From Hungatella sp. UBA3147 (GTDB taxonomy: Bacteria > Bacillota > Clostridia > Lachnospirales > Lachnospiraceae), in NCBI GenBank assembly GCA_002365025.1, contig DEYX01000380.1, positions 1 through 5,892 on the forward strand: a DNA stretch of 5,892 nucleotides. Reading direction: 5' to 3'. A program made the position numbers and the translations under genes. Below the pieces are notes generated by a model, which was not told where the DNA came from, made no database searches, and was given only the letters and a program-made list of their open reading frames with translations. How positions within the stretch are numbered: position 1 is the first letter of the stretch; every line of letters begins with the position of its first letter. Below, piece after piece: positions 1 to 5,591 of the stretch.

Positions 1-213
1 CTCTCTTAATTTTACGGTCATAGTGATGCCATCCATCCGGGGCATCATCACATCCACAATCGCCAGATGAATCTCTTCCCGCTCCAACCCCTTAAGACCT
101 TCCACACCGTCTGCCGCCTGGAACACCTCGTATCCCTGGCTTCTTAAGTATATCTCAATTCCCTCTCTGATCTCTTTATCATCCTCTACCAATAAGATGT
201 GGTTTGCTTCCAT
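1..213 (-). CDS. OmpR-type response regulator, N-terminal part (cut by window edge)
   Basis: This is the receiver domain of a two-component response regulator, a cytoplasmic protein phosphorylated by a partner histidine kinase that is not in view. The 71 visible residues read MEANHILLVEDD onward. They show the acidic pocket E10-D11-D12, the phosphoacceptor D54 in the IVDVMMPRMDG motif, and P58. The rest of the receiver domain and any output domain lie beyond position 1. The OmpR/PhoB/VanR-like assignment therefore rests on the style of the receiver domain, not on a visible winged helix. The ATG at 213 is chosen because a good Shine-Dalgarno sequence (AAAGGAG) lies about 7 nt upstream on the minus strand. 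The gene is separated by about 340 bp, including a terminator, from the minus-strand operon upstream, so it probably has its own promoter. Which kinase or regulon it serves cannot be told from here. Confidence 0.9.
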   Translation of the reverse strand, partial: MEANHILLVEDDKEIREGIEIYLRSQGYEVFQAADGVEGLKGLEREEIHLAIVDVMMPRMDGITMTVKLRE

Positions 214-310
214 GTTCTCTCTCCTTTCCCCTTTTCTGTCCATTCTTTCCGGACATAGAGGTATGCCTGTGAGGCGTTTCCCATTTCTGCCCGTTTTATT
301 TAGCAAAAAG

Positions 311-370
311 GTATCCCCATAGGGTGCTGCCTGATATGTGATTTGGACCCGCTGTCAGCAGTATCCCCAT
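311..370. repeat. 10-bp direct repeat GTATCCCCAT, two copies 50 bp apart
   Basis: GTATCCCCAT occurs identically at 311-320 and 361-370. The half motif GTATC recurs in inverted orientation as GATAC at 375-379, so 361-379 forms a GTATC-N9-GATAC dyad. A further inverted GGATAC lies at 410-415. The 50-bp spacing is close to five helical turns, which would place both copies on one face of the DNA. The position upstream of a response regulator gene fits regulator binding sites, possibly autoregulation, but that role is inference. Chance occurrence is not excluded. Confidence 0.4.
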
Positions 371-372
371 TT

Positions 373-410
373 ATGATACCACATTTTCGCTCTTTTTACT
401 TTAATTAAAG
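373..410 (-). promoter_or_regulatory. Candidate promoter/operator of the left response regulator
   Basis: On the minus strand TGG-TATCAT (381 down to 373) resembles an extended -10 element. No good -35 hexamer is found at 17 nt. A perfect 12-bp palindrome, CTTTAATTAAAG (399-410), lies about 20 bp upstream of the -10, where an activator or AT-rich UP-like element could act. The GTATC-N9-GATAC dyad (361-379) covers the -10 and the expected start point near 366. If correct, the transcript would have a leader of about 150 nt. A weak -35 together with upstream symmetry would suit an activator-dependent promoter, but this is a low-certainty call. Confidence 0.3.
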
Positions 411-496
411 GATACGAAAGCAATCTTAAATGGAGGGGCACAGAAAACGAAAGAAATTCTAAAATTTCCTTCCCCTTCTTTCATAATCATTTTCAT

Positions 497-545
497 AAAA
501 AAGAAAAAGGCCCATCAGGATTTCCAAAATCACTGATGCGCCTTT
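497..545 (-). terminator. Intrinsic terminator of the htrA-like/yhaM operon
   Basis: Read on the minus strand, a long stem is formed by AAAGGC, CATCAG and GATTT (545 to 527) pairing with AAATC, CTGATG and GCCTTT (523 to 506). It has one G-G mismatch, one bulged T and a TGG loop. It is followed by a U-rich tract (TTTTTCTTTTTT, about 508 to 497). The stem starts only 6 bp after the yhaM stop codon. This is a textbook Rho-independent terminator and marks the end of the minus-strand operon. The opposite strand lacks an equally good T-tract, so it is probably one-directional. Confidence 0.9.
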
Positions 546-551
546 CCCATA

Positions 552-1496
552 TTATTCGGATGTCTTCCGTAAATTGCTTTCCATCAACCTGTTATATCCC
601 AGCCATCCGTTATTATCTCCTGCACCCTTTAACACCTCGATCATTGTCTCCATCTTTGCATCCGTATTATCTGCAAAATTTAATGCCAGCGCCTCGATCA
701 AAGCCGGTTTCTTTGGTGAACCATATTCCAGCTCCCCGTGATGGGCCAGAATGCAGTGCTTCAGTTCGGAAGCCGTCTTTTCCGGAAAGCCTTCCATCGA
801 CCGGATTCTCTCTCCCACCATTTCCGTTCCAATGATGATGTGGCCCAAAAGCTGCCCGTCATCGGTATAGTCGTTTTCCGGGAATGTGGATAGTTCCCTG
901 GTTTTTCCGATATCATGAAACATGGCTGCGGTTATAAGCAAATCCCGGTTGATGTACGGATAGTAGCCGGCGTAATAATCACACAGCTTTACAACACTTA
1001 AGGTATGCTCCAAAAGTCCGCCCACAAAGCCGTGATGAACACTTTTTGCCGCAGAGTGGAACTGAAATGCCTTGGCAAAAGCGGCATCCTCCACAAAAAA
1101 GCTTTCCGCGAGCTTTCTTAAATGAGGATTCTTAATTGTCCGGATAAAGCCCTGAAACTCCTCGTACATAAGTCCGATATTCTTAGAGGAAACCGGAAGA
1201 TAATCACCGGGAACATATTCTCCCTCGTCCGCTTTCCGGATCCGCTTGATATTCAACTGGTTGGAATTCTGGAAAACGGTCACATCTGCATCTATGTATA
1301 CATAATCCAGAGTTTCAAAGTTCCCGATTCCCGGAGAGCCTAAGTCCCAGATCTTAGCATCTACTGTTCCGGTCTTATCCTGAAGAATCAGGTTTCCATA
1401 TTCTTTTCCTGACTTCGTAAGGGCAATCTGCTTATTTTTGCATAAATACACATCTGATACATGAATTCCCTCACGGAATGTTTCTACATACCTCAT
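552..1496 (-). CDS. yhaM: YhaM-family 3'-5' exoribonuclease (OB-fold + HD domain)
   Basis: YhaM is a cytoplasmic, metal-dependent 3'-to-5' exoribonuclease that takes part in RNA turnover in Firmicutes. The protein of 314 residues matches the length of B. subtilis YhaM. Residues about 16-88 form an OB-fold nucleic-acid-binding domain (YLCKNKQIALTKSGKEY, then LQDKTGTVDAKIWD). Residues about 150-285 form the HD phosphohydrolase domain, with metal-site candidates H155, H164 in LLEHT, H194-D195 in AMFHDIGKT, H219, H252-H253 and D276 in the FADNTDAK motif. All expected HD residues seem present, so it should be active. The ATG at 1496 is preferred because GGAGG lies 6 nt upstream and the protein then begins MRYVETFREG, as in the family. 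A longer reading from a TTG at 1544 adds 16 residues with no family character. It is the second gene of an operon, 48 bp after the HtrA-like gene, and is followed at once by a terminator. Confidence 0.93.
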   Translation of the reverse strand: MRYVETFREGIHVSDVYLCKNKQIALTKSGKEYGNLILQDKTGTVDAKIWDLGSPGIGNFETLDYVYIDADVTVFQNSNQLNIKRIRKADEGEYVPGDYLPVSSKNIGLMYEEFQGFIRTIKNPHLRKLAESFFVEDAAFAKAFQFHSAAKSVHHGFVGGLLEHTLSVVKLCDYYAGYYPYINRDLLITAAMFHDIGKTRELSTFPENDYTDDGQLLGHIIIGTEMVGERIRSMEGFPEKTASELKHCILAHHGELEYGSPKKPALIEALALNFADNTDAKMETMIEVLKGAGDNNGWLGYNRLMESNLRKTSE

Positions 1497-1533
1497 TGTT
1501 TTCCTCCACATTCTTAACCCCAGGCAACACGGA

Positions 1534-1554
1534 AGCCAGGACAATTACCTGGCT
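1534..1554 (-). other. Intercistronic hairpin spanning the stop codon of the HtrA-like gene
   Basis: AGCCAGG and CCTGGCT form a perfect 7-bp stem with a 7-nt loop. The loop contains the TAA stop codon of the upstream gene (1545-1547). A second CCTGG (minus strand, about 1525 to 1521) could compete for the same AGCCAGG arm. No U-tract follows on either strand, so it is not a terminator. In the mRNA it would sit about 30 nt before the yhaM ribosome binding site. It might tune read-through, coupling or RNA processing between the two genes, but this is inferred only from the fold. Confidence 0.45.
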
Positions 1555-2852
1555 CCAATGGTTACCTGATACTGTATCTCTTTATATTCTTCCCTTCCAT
1601 AGCGGGAAACACTCACAGGAATCACATCTCCTGGATTAGAGTTTTCGAGCACTGACTGAAAGTCCTTCATGGTAACAATGGTTTCCTTACCCATGGACTT
1701 TATGATATCGCCGCACTGGATCCCGGCATTATAGGCAGGGCTGTCTGCATTCACATCAACCACATATACCCCAAGAGGCATACCGTTGCTATTCATGACG
1801 GCACTTACTTCCTGTCCTTTGATCCCAAAGTATGGGAATGCCACCCCATTGCTCATTTTTCCCAAAATGCTCTTATAATCGGATATGGCCATAGCCGCTG
1901 TCATATCCTTATTGCTGTCATTCTTATGTTCATCCGTTACCCAGCCGATGATCTGCCCCGACGTGTTCATAAGGAACGTGCCAGTCCCGGCATTTCCCTT
2001 CACATCGGAATACAGGATGCGTGTCATGCCATCGGTAATTTGTACATTTTTCGTTATATACGATATAAATCCGTATCCAGTGGAATGGACCATACCGGCA
2101 GGGCCGCCAATGGCCAAAACCAGATCACCCTGCTTCACGGAATAGGAATTTCCCAGCTCGATAGCCTTAATCTCCTCTAACAAAGCCCTTCCAAGATCGG
2201 CCGTTGAAACGCTTACGATGGCCATTCCGGAAAGCTTATCGGTCTGCTTGATAGTTCCCTGGACTTCCGTTCCGTCAGAAAATGCCACACGAATCGCCTC
2301 CGCATCCTCCACCGCTCCATCCGGTGTCAGCACAAGGAGCTCCTGATTTGCAGAAGCAATCACCACTCCGGAAAAGAGACTGGAGTTTTCCACAGGGTTA
2401 TTAAACCAGTCTGTCTGTGTTTTTACAGAATGGACCGTTACGATTCCCTTGTCCGCTTTTTGAACAAGAGTCCTTAAGCTTCCATAAAGAGTATTTAAAT
2501 CATCCACTGAAAATGGATATTTCTCCATAGCAGACTTTAAAATATCTTCAATCGGTTCTGTCTCAGCTACAGACCCGGTCTCAGCCTCGGAAGGCACAGT
2601 TTCAGGATCATCCTTTGGTATGGTCACAGGAATACTTTCACTGGTGGACCCCTTAGCAAAAAACCGCTCAGCTACAGGTCGGGATACGGCAAATGTAACA
2701 GCTGCAATAATTCCGAAAATAACCGCAGTTGCAAAAAGGCCCAAGGCCCTTTTTAACATATCCCTTTTTGACATGGGCTGTCTCACTATCTTTTCATTGA
2801 TAAACTGACGAGGCTCCGTCTTTCTATCATCTGGCCCGTTATTTTCCGGCAT
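1545..2852 (-). CDS. Membrane-anchored HtrA/DegP-like protein with PDZ domain, probably catalytically inactive
   Basis: This 435-residue protein has HtrA architecture. A basic cytoplasmic N-terminus (residues 1-35) is followed by one membrane segment at about 36-57 (LGLFATAVIFGIIAAVTFAV). Next come an acidic Ser/Thr/Pro/Glu-rich linker (about 68-105), a trypsin-like domain (about 130-332) and a C-terminal PDZ domain (about 338-433, with binding loop Y341-F342-G343-I344). The bulk should lie outside the membrane. Family landmarks include SGVVIA, VAFSDGTEV, GDLVLAIGGPAG and GQIIGWVTD. The catalytic triad looks lost. The LTNNHVV position reads LTPDGAV (His to G179), TDLAVL reads SGMAIV (Asp to G209), and NSGGP reads GTGTF (Ser to T290, or A288 in another alignment). 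It is therefore likely a pseudoprotease that binds peptides or proteins through the PDZ domain; its target is unknown. The start ATG has AAGGAGGG 5 nt upstream. It is the first gene of the operon with yhaM. Confidence 0.85.
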   Translation of the reverse strand: MPENNGPDDRKTEPRQFINEKIVRQPMSKRDMLKRALGLFATAVIFGIIAAVTFAVSRPVAERFFAKGSTSESIPVTIPKDDPETVPSEAETGSVAETEPIEDILKSAMEKYPFSVDDLNTLYGSLRTLVQKADKGIVTVHSVKTQTDWFNNPVENSSLFSGVVIASANQELLVLTPDGAVEDAEAIRVAFSDGTEVQGTIKQTDKLSGMAIVSVSTADLGRALLEEIKAIELGNSYSVKQGDLVLAIGGPAGMVHSTGYGFISYITKNVQITDGMTRILYSDVKGNAGTGTFLMNTSGQIIGWVTDEHKNDSNKDMTAAMAISDYKSILGKMSNGVAFPYFGIKGQEVSAVMNSNGMPLGVYVVDVNADSPAYNAGIQCGDIIKSMGKETIVTMKDFQSVLENSNPGDVIPVSVSRYGREEYKEIQYQVTIGAR

Positions 2853-2884
2853 ACTAACCCTCCTTCGCAGAAGACCTAAATACT

Positions 2885-2913
2885 ATTATAAGGTTGTTCT
2901 CCCTTTAATGCAA
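2885..2913 (-). promoter_or_regulatory. SigA-type promoter of the htrA-like/yhaM operon
   Basis: On the minus strand TTGCAT (2913 to 2908) and a perfect TATAAT (2890 to 2885) are separated by the ideal 17 bp. Transcription would start near 2878, giving a leader of about 25 nt that includes the AAGGAGGG ribosome binding site (2858-2865). The match and placement are good enough to call it the housekeeping promoter for both minus-strand genes. Confidence 0.8.
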
Positions 2914-2940
2914 GAAAAACCTACATAAACAGAGACTCCA

Positions 2941-2978
2941 TCCGGAAACCTCAGGAATAATTTCCAGAAATCCAGAAA
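2941..2978. repeat. Tandem 8-bp repeat TCCAGAAA plus a near copy
   Basis: TCCAGAAA occurs twice back to back (2963-2970 and 2971-2978), and TCCGGAAA, with one difference, occurs at 2941-2948. The cluster lies between the two divergent promoters, about 30-65 bp upstream of the minus-strand -35 and 40-80 bp upstream of the plus-strand -35. A shared regulator site is possible, but no known binding motif is recognised. Confidence 0.35.
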
Positions 2979-3018
2979 CATTATAATTATCTCCATAGGA
3001 GGAAAAACAACCTGAGGA

Positions 3019-3048
3019 TTGCAGTTTTTGTCTCATATATGCTATACT
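3019..3048 (+). promoter_or_regulatory. SigA-type extended -10 promoter of mutS2
   Basis: TTGCAG (3019-3024) and TATACT (3043-3048) are separated by 18 bp, and TGC directly before the -10 gives an extended -10 element. The expected start is near 3055, leaving a leader of about 57 nt before the mutS2 ATG. The heptamer CCTGAGG (3011-3017) abuts the -35, and its reverse complement CCTCAGG lies at 2949-2955. Their role, if any, is unknown. Confidence 0.75.
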
Positions 3049-3111
3049 GTAACAGATACCATCATCACCGGACCACAATGCAGAGAAAGCAGAATAAACA
3101 AGGAATAATAT

Positions 3112-5502
3112 ATGAATCAGAAAGCATTAAAAACTTTAGAATATCATAAAATCATCGCACAGCTTGCAGAATACGCTTCCAGCGATTCAGGCAAGGCGCT
3201 GTGCCGGAATCTGGTACCATCAACGGACTACCAGGAGATCGTAAGATCCCAGAGCGAGACGACCGATGCCGCCACAAGAGTGCGCCAGAAAGGCGGCATC
3301 TCTTTTGGTGGCATAAAAGACATCCGGCCATCCTTAAAACGTCTGGACGTTGGAAGCTCTCTGGGAATTGTTGAGATTCTTTCCATCAGTTCCCTTCTAA
3401 CAGCTTCAGCCCGGGCGAAAGCCTACGGACGCCACGAGGACTCTGAGCTGCCGGATGACTCACTGGAAGAATTCTTCCGGATGCTGGAACCCTTAACCCC
3501 GGTCAACACGGAAATCAAACGCTGCATCCTCTCCGAAGAGGAGGTCAGCGATGACGCCAGCCCCGGACTTCATCATGTAAGGCGCTCCATGCGCTCTATT
3601 AATGATAAGATCCATACCCAGCTAAATTCCATATTAAACTCAAACCGGACTTATCTACAGGATGCGGTAATCACCATGAGAGATGGACGTTACTGCCTCC
3701 CGGTGAAATCCGAGCATAAATCCCAGGTGTCAGGCATGGTTCATGACCAGTCCTCCACAGGTTCCACACTTTTTATCGAACCAATGGCTATCGTGAAGCT
3801 TAATAATGATTTAAGGGCCCTGGAAATCCAGGAACAAAAAGAAATCGAAATGATTCTGGCCGATTTAAGCAACCAGCTGGCTCCCTATCTCGAGGAACTG
3901 GAAACAAATTTTGAGATTCTGACCAAACTGGATTTTATTCTTGCAAAAGCAGCCTTATCAAAACACTACAATGCAAGCGAACCGGAATTTAATACAAAGA
4001 GGATCATAAACATTAAGGATGGACGCCATCCCCTGCTTGACCCAGCCAAGGTGGTTCCCATCAGCATCCATCTGGGCCGGGACTTTGATCTGTTAATTGT
4101 AACCGGACCAAATACCGGAGGAAAAACAGTTTCCTTAAAAACAGTCGGCCTATTTACCCTCATGGGACAGTCCGGCCTTCATATACCGGCATTTGACGGT
4201 TCCCAGCTGGCAGTGTTTGATGAAGTGTTTGCAGATATCGGGGATGAACAGAGCATTGAACAGAGCTTAAGTACTTTTTCCGCCCATATGACCAACATTG
4301 TCCAGATCCTGGGCCAGGCAGACAGCAATTCTCTCTGCCTGTTTGATGAGCTTGGAGCTGGAACTGATCCAACGGAAGGAGCGGCCCTTGCCATCTCCAT
4401 CCTGTCATTTCTCCATAATATGAAATGCCGCACCATGGCCACCACCCATTACAGTGAGCTAAAGGTATTCGCCCTCACAACCCCAGGCGTGGAAAATGCC
4501 TGCTGCGAGTTTAATGTAGAGACCCTAAGACCCACCTACCGCCTTTTAATCGGCGTGCCTGGTAAGAGTAACGCCTTTGCAATTTCCAAAAAGCTGGGAC
4601 TTCCGGATTATATCATTGAAGATGCGAAAACCAACCTTGAGGCAAAGGATGAAACCTTCGAAGACCTTTTGACCCATCTGGAACAAAACCGCGTCACCAT
4701 TGAAAAGGAACGGATCCAGATCGCTTCCTATAAGCAGGAGGTAGAACAGTTAAAAGCCCGTCTGACCCAGAAGGAAGAACGGCTTGATGAACGCCGGGAT
4801 CAGATGATACGGGCAGCCAAAGAGGAAGCACAGAAAATCCTCCGGGATGCCAAGGATACGGCAGACCAGACCATACGGAACATTAACAAGCTTGCCGCAG
4901 ACTCCGGCGTAAGTAAGGAGCTGGAAGAACAGCGGAGCAAGTTAAGAAGCAAACTTCAGGATGTGGATTCTTCCCTTTCCCTGAAAAACGAGAAAAAGCA
5001 GCCAGGAAAGAAAATCGATCCCAAAAAGCTGAAGCTGGGAGACGGTGTAAAGGTCTTAAGCATGAACTTAAACGGGACTGTAAACTCTCTTCCCAATGCA
5101 AAAGGCGATCTGTATGTACAGATGGGGATTCTCCGTTCATTGGTCAACATTTCGGACTTAGAGCTTCTCCACGAGGAGTCTGTTTCCACTCCCGCCTCTG
5201 GCGGTTCCAGAAAATCAGGAAGCGGAAGCAGTTCTACACGTATGTCCAAATCCTTTACCATCTCTCCTGAGATTAATCTGATCGGAATGACAACGGATGA
5301 AGCCATTCCCCAGCTGGACAAATACTTAGACGATGCCTATCTGGCCCACCTTCCCCAGGTGCGTGTGGTACATGGCCGTGGAACGGGAGCCTTAAAAAAT
5401 GCGGTGCACAAGCACTTAAAGAAGTTAAAGTATGTGAAGGAATTCCGGCTTGGCGCCTTTGGCGAAGGGGATTCCGGCGTTACCATTGTTTCATTTAAGT
5501 AA
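3112..5502 (+). CDS. mutS2: MutS2 ATPase with C-terminal Smr domain
   Basis: MutS2 is a MutS-fold ATPase without the mismatch-recognition domain. Family members suppress recombination or, in B. subtilis, help rescue collided ribosomes. The 796-residue protein is full length for the family. Residues about 1-290 form the core and clamp region. The ATPase spans about 291-510, with Walker A GPNTGGKT (332-339, K338), signature STFSAHM (387-393), Walker B LCLFDE (408-413, D412-E413) and the TTHYSEL switch (H446). A charged coiled coil follows (about 515-625), then a KOW/SH3-like segment (about 638-688), a Ser/Gly-rich linker (about 690-715) and the Smr domain (717-796). The Smr domain keeps HGRGTGALK (754-762) but has INLIG (721-725) where LDLRG is usual, so nuclease activity is doubtful. 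The ATG has AAGGA 7 nt upstream and follows a clear promoter. No terminator is seen after the TAA stop. Confidence 0.96.
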   Translation: MNQKALKTLEYHKIIAQLAEYASSDSGKALCRNLVPSTDYQEIVRSQSETTDAATRVRQKGGISFGGIKDIRPSLKRLDVGSSLGIVEILSISSLLTASARAKAYGRHEDSELPDDSLEEFFRMLEPLTPVNTEIKRCILSEEEVSDDASPGLHHVRRSMRSINDKIHTQLNSILNSNRTYLQDAVITMRDGRYCLPVKSEHKSQVSGMVHDQSSTGSTLFIEPMAIVKLNNDLRALEIQEQKEIEMILADLSNQLAPYLEELETNFEILTKLDFILAKAALSKHYNASEPEFNTKRIINIKDGRHPLLDPAKVVPISIHLGRDFDLLIVTGPNTGGKTVSLKTVGLFTLMGQSGLHIPAFDGSQLAVFDEVFADIGDEQSIEQSLSTFSAHMTNIVQILGQADSNSLCLFDELGAGTDPTEGAALAISILSFLHNMKCRTMATTHYSELKVFALTTPGVENACCEFNVETLRPTYRLLIGVPGKSNAFAISKKLGLPDYIIEDAKTNLEAKDETFEDLLTHLEQNRVTIEKERIQIASYKQEVEQLKARLTQKEERLDERRDQMIRAAKEEAQKILRDAKDTADQTIRNINKLAADSGVSKELEEQRSKLRSKLQDVDSSLSLKNEKKQPGKKIDPKKLKLGDGVKVLSMNLNGTVNSLPNAKGDLYVQMGILRSLVNISDLELLHEESVSTPASGGSRKSGSGSSSTRMSKSFTISPEINLIGMTTDEAIPQLDKYLDDAYLAHLPQVRVVHGRGTGALKNAVHKHLKKLKYVKEFRLGAFGEGDSGVTIVSFK

Positions 5503-5591
5503 AATACTTCGTTGCAGCCGCCATATGGATATGCGGGCATATTCTCCTGGCTCGCTGTCTTTGCGTGAATCATTTGAGAAAGGGGGCCATT
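5503..5591 (+). other. Short gap between mutS2 and the right response regulator
   Basis: This 89-bp spacer has no terminator-like stem with a T-tract and no convincing promoter. TTGCAG at 5512-5517 and TATTCT at 5540-5545 are 22 bp apart, too far for SigA. It holds a perfect CCATATGG palindrome (5521-5528) next to a small ATATG-cggg-CATAT hairpin (5529-5542). Co-transcription of the two genes is possible but unproven. Confidence 0.5.

Larger units (their letters stand above)
214..505. other. Non-coding region upstream of the left response regulator
   Basis: No convincing gene is seen on either strand in this stretch of nearly 300 bp. On the minus strand it would be the promoter and a long 5' leader of the response regulator starting at 213. 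It contains a 12-bp palindrome, a candidate extended -10 element, a 10-bp direct repeat and an AT-rich inverted repeat (GAAATT-ctaa-AATTTC, 453-468). Small inverted repeats in the presumed leader (for example GCCT-gtg-AGGC at 265-275) are too short to call a structured RNA, and I recognise no riboswitch family. The right end adjoins the T-tract of the yhaM terminator. Confidence 0.6.

Noticed and set aside
214..360. Possible riboswitch or small RNA in the leader of the left response regulator
   Set aside because: Only 4-5 bp stems can be found and no known conserved core is recognised.
453..468. GAAATT-ctaa-AATTTC inverted repeat as a possible terminator
   Set aside because: The stem is short and AT-only apart from one pair, with no T-tract after it; the strong terminator at 497-545 already explains the operon end.
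536..835. Plus-strand open frame of 99 codons opposite yhaM
   Set aside because: It lies in antisense to a strongly supported gene, has low-complexity Ser/Pro-rich content with no family resemblance, and starts inside the yhaM terminator stem.
2980..2990. TATAAT-like hexamers on both strands in ATTATAATTAT
   Set aside because: No -35 at a proper distance on the plus strand, and only a weak TTGTTT at 19 bp on the minus strand; better promoters lie on each side.
2997..3003. Perfect AGGAGGA Shine-Dalgarno-like sequence in the divergent spacer
   Set aside because: No start codon follows at a useful distance and it lies upstream of the mutS2 promoter, so no small gene is supported.
4160..4445. 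Minus-strand open frames opposite the mutS2 ATPase region
   Set aside because: They are shadows of the conserved Walker B region, with no RBS or promoter and no recognisable protein features.
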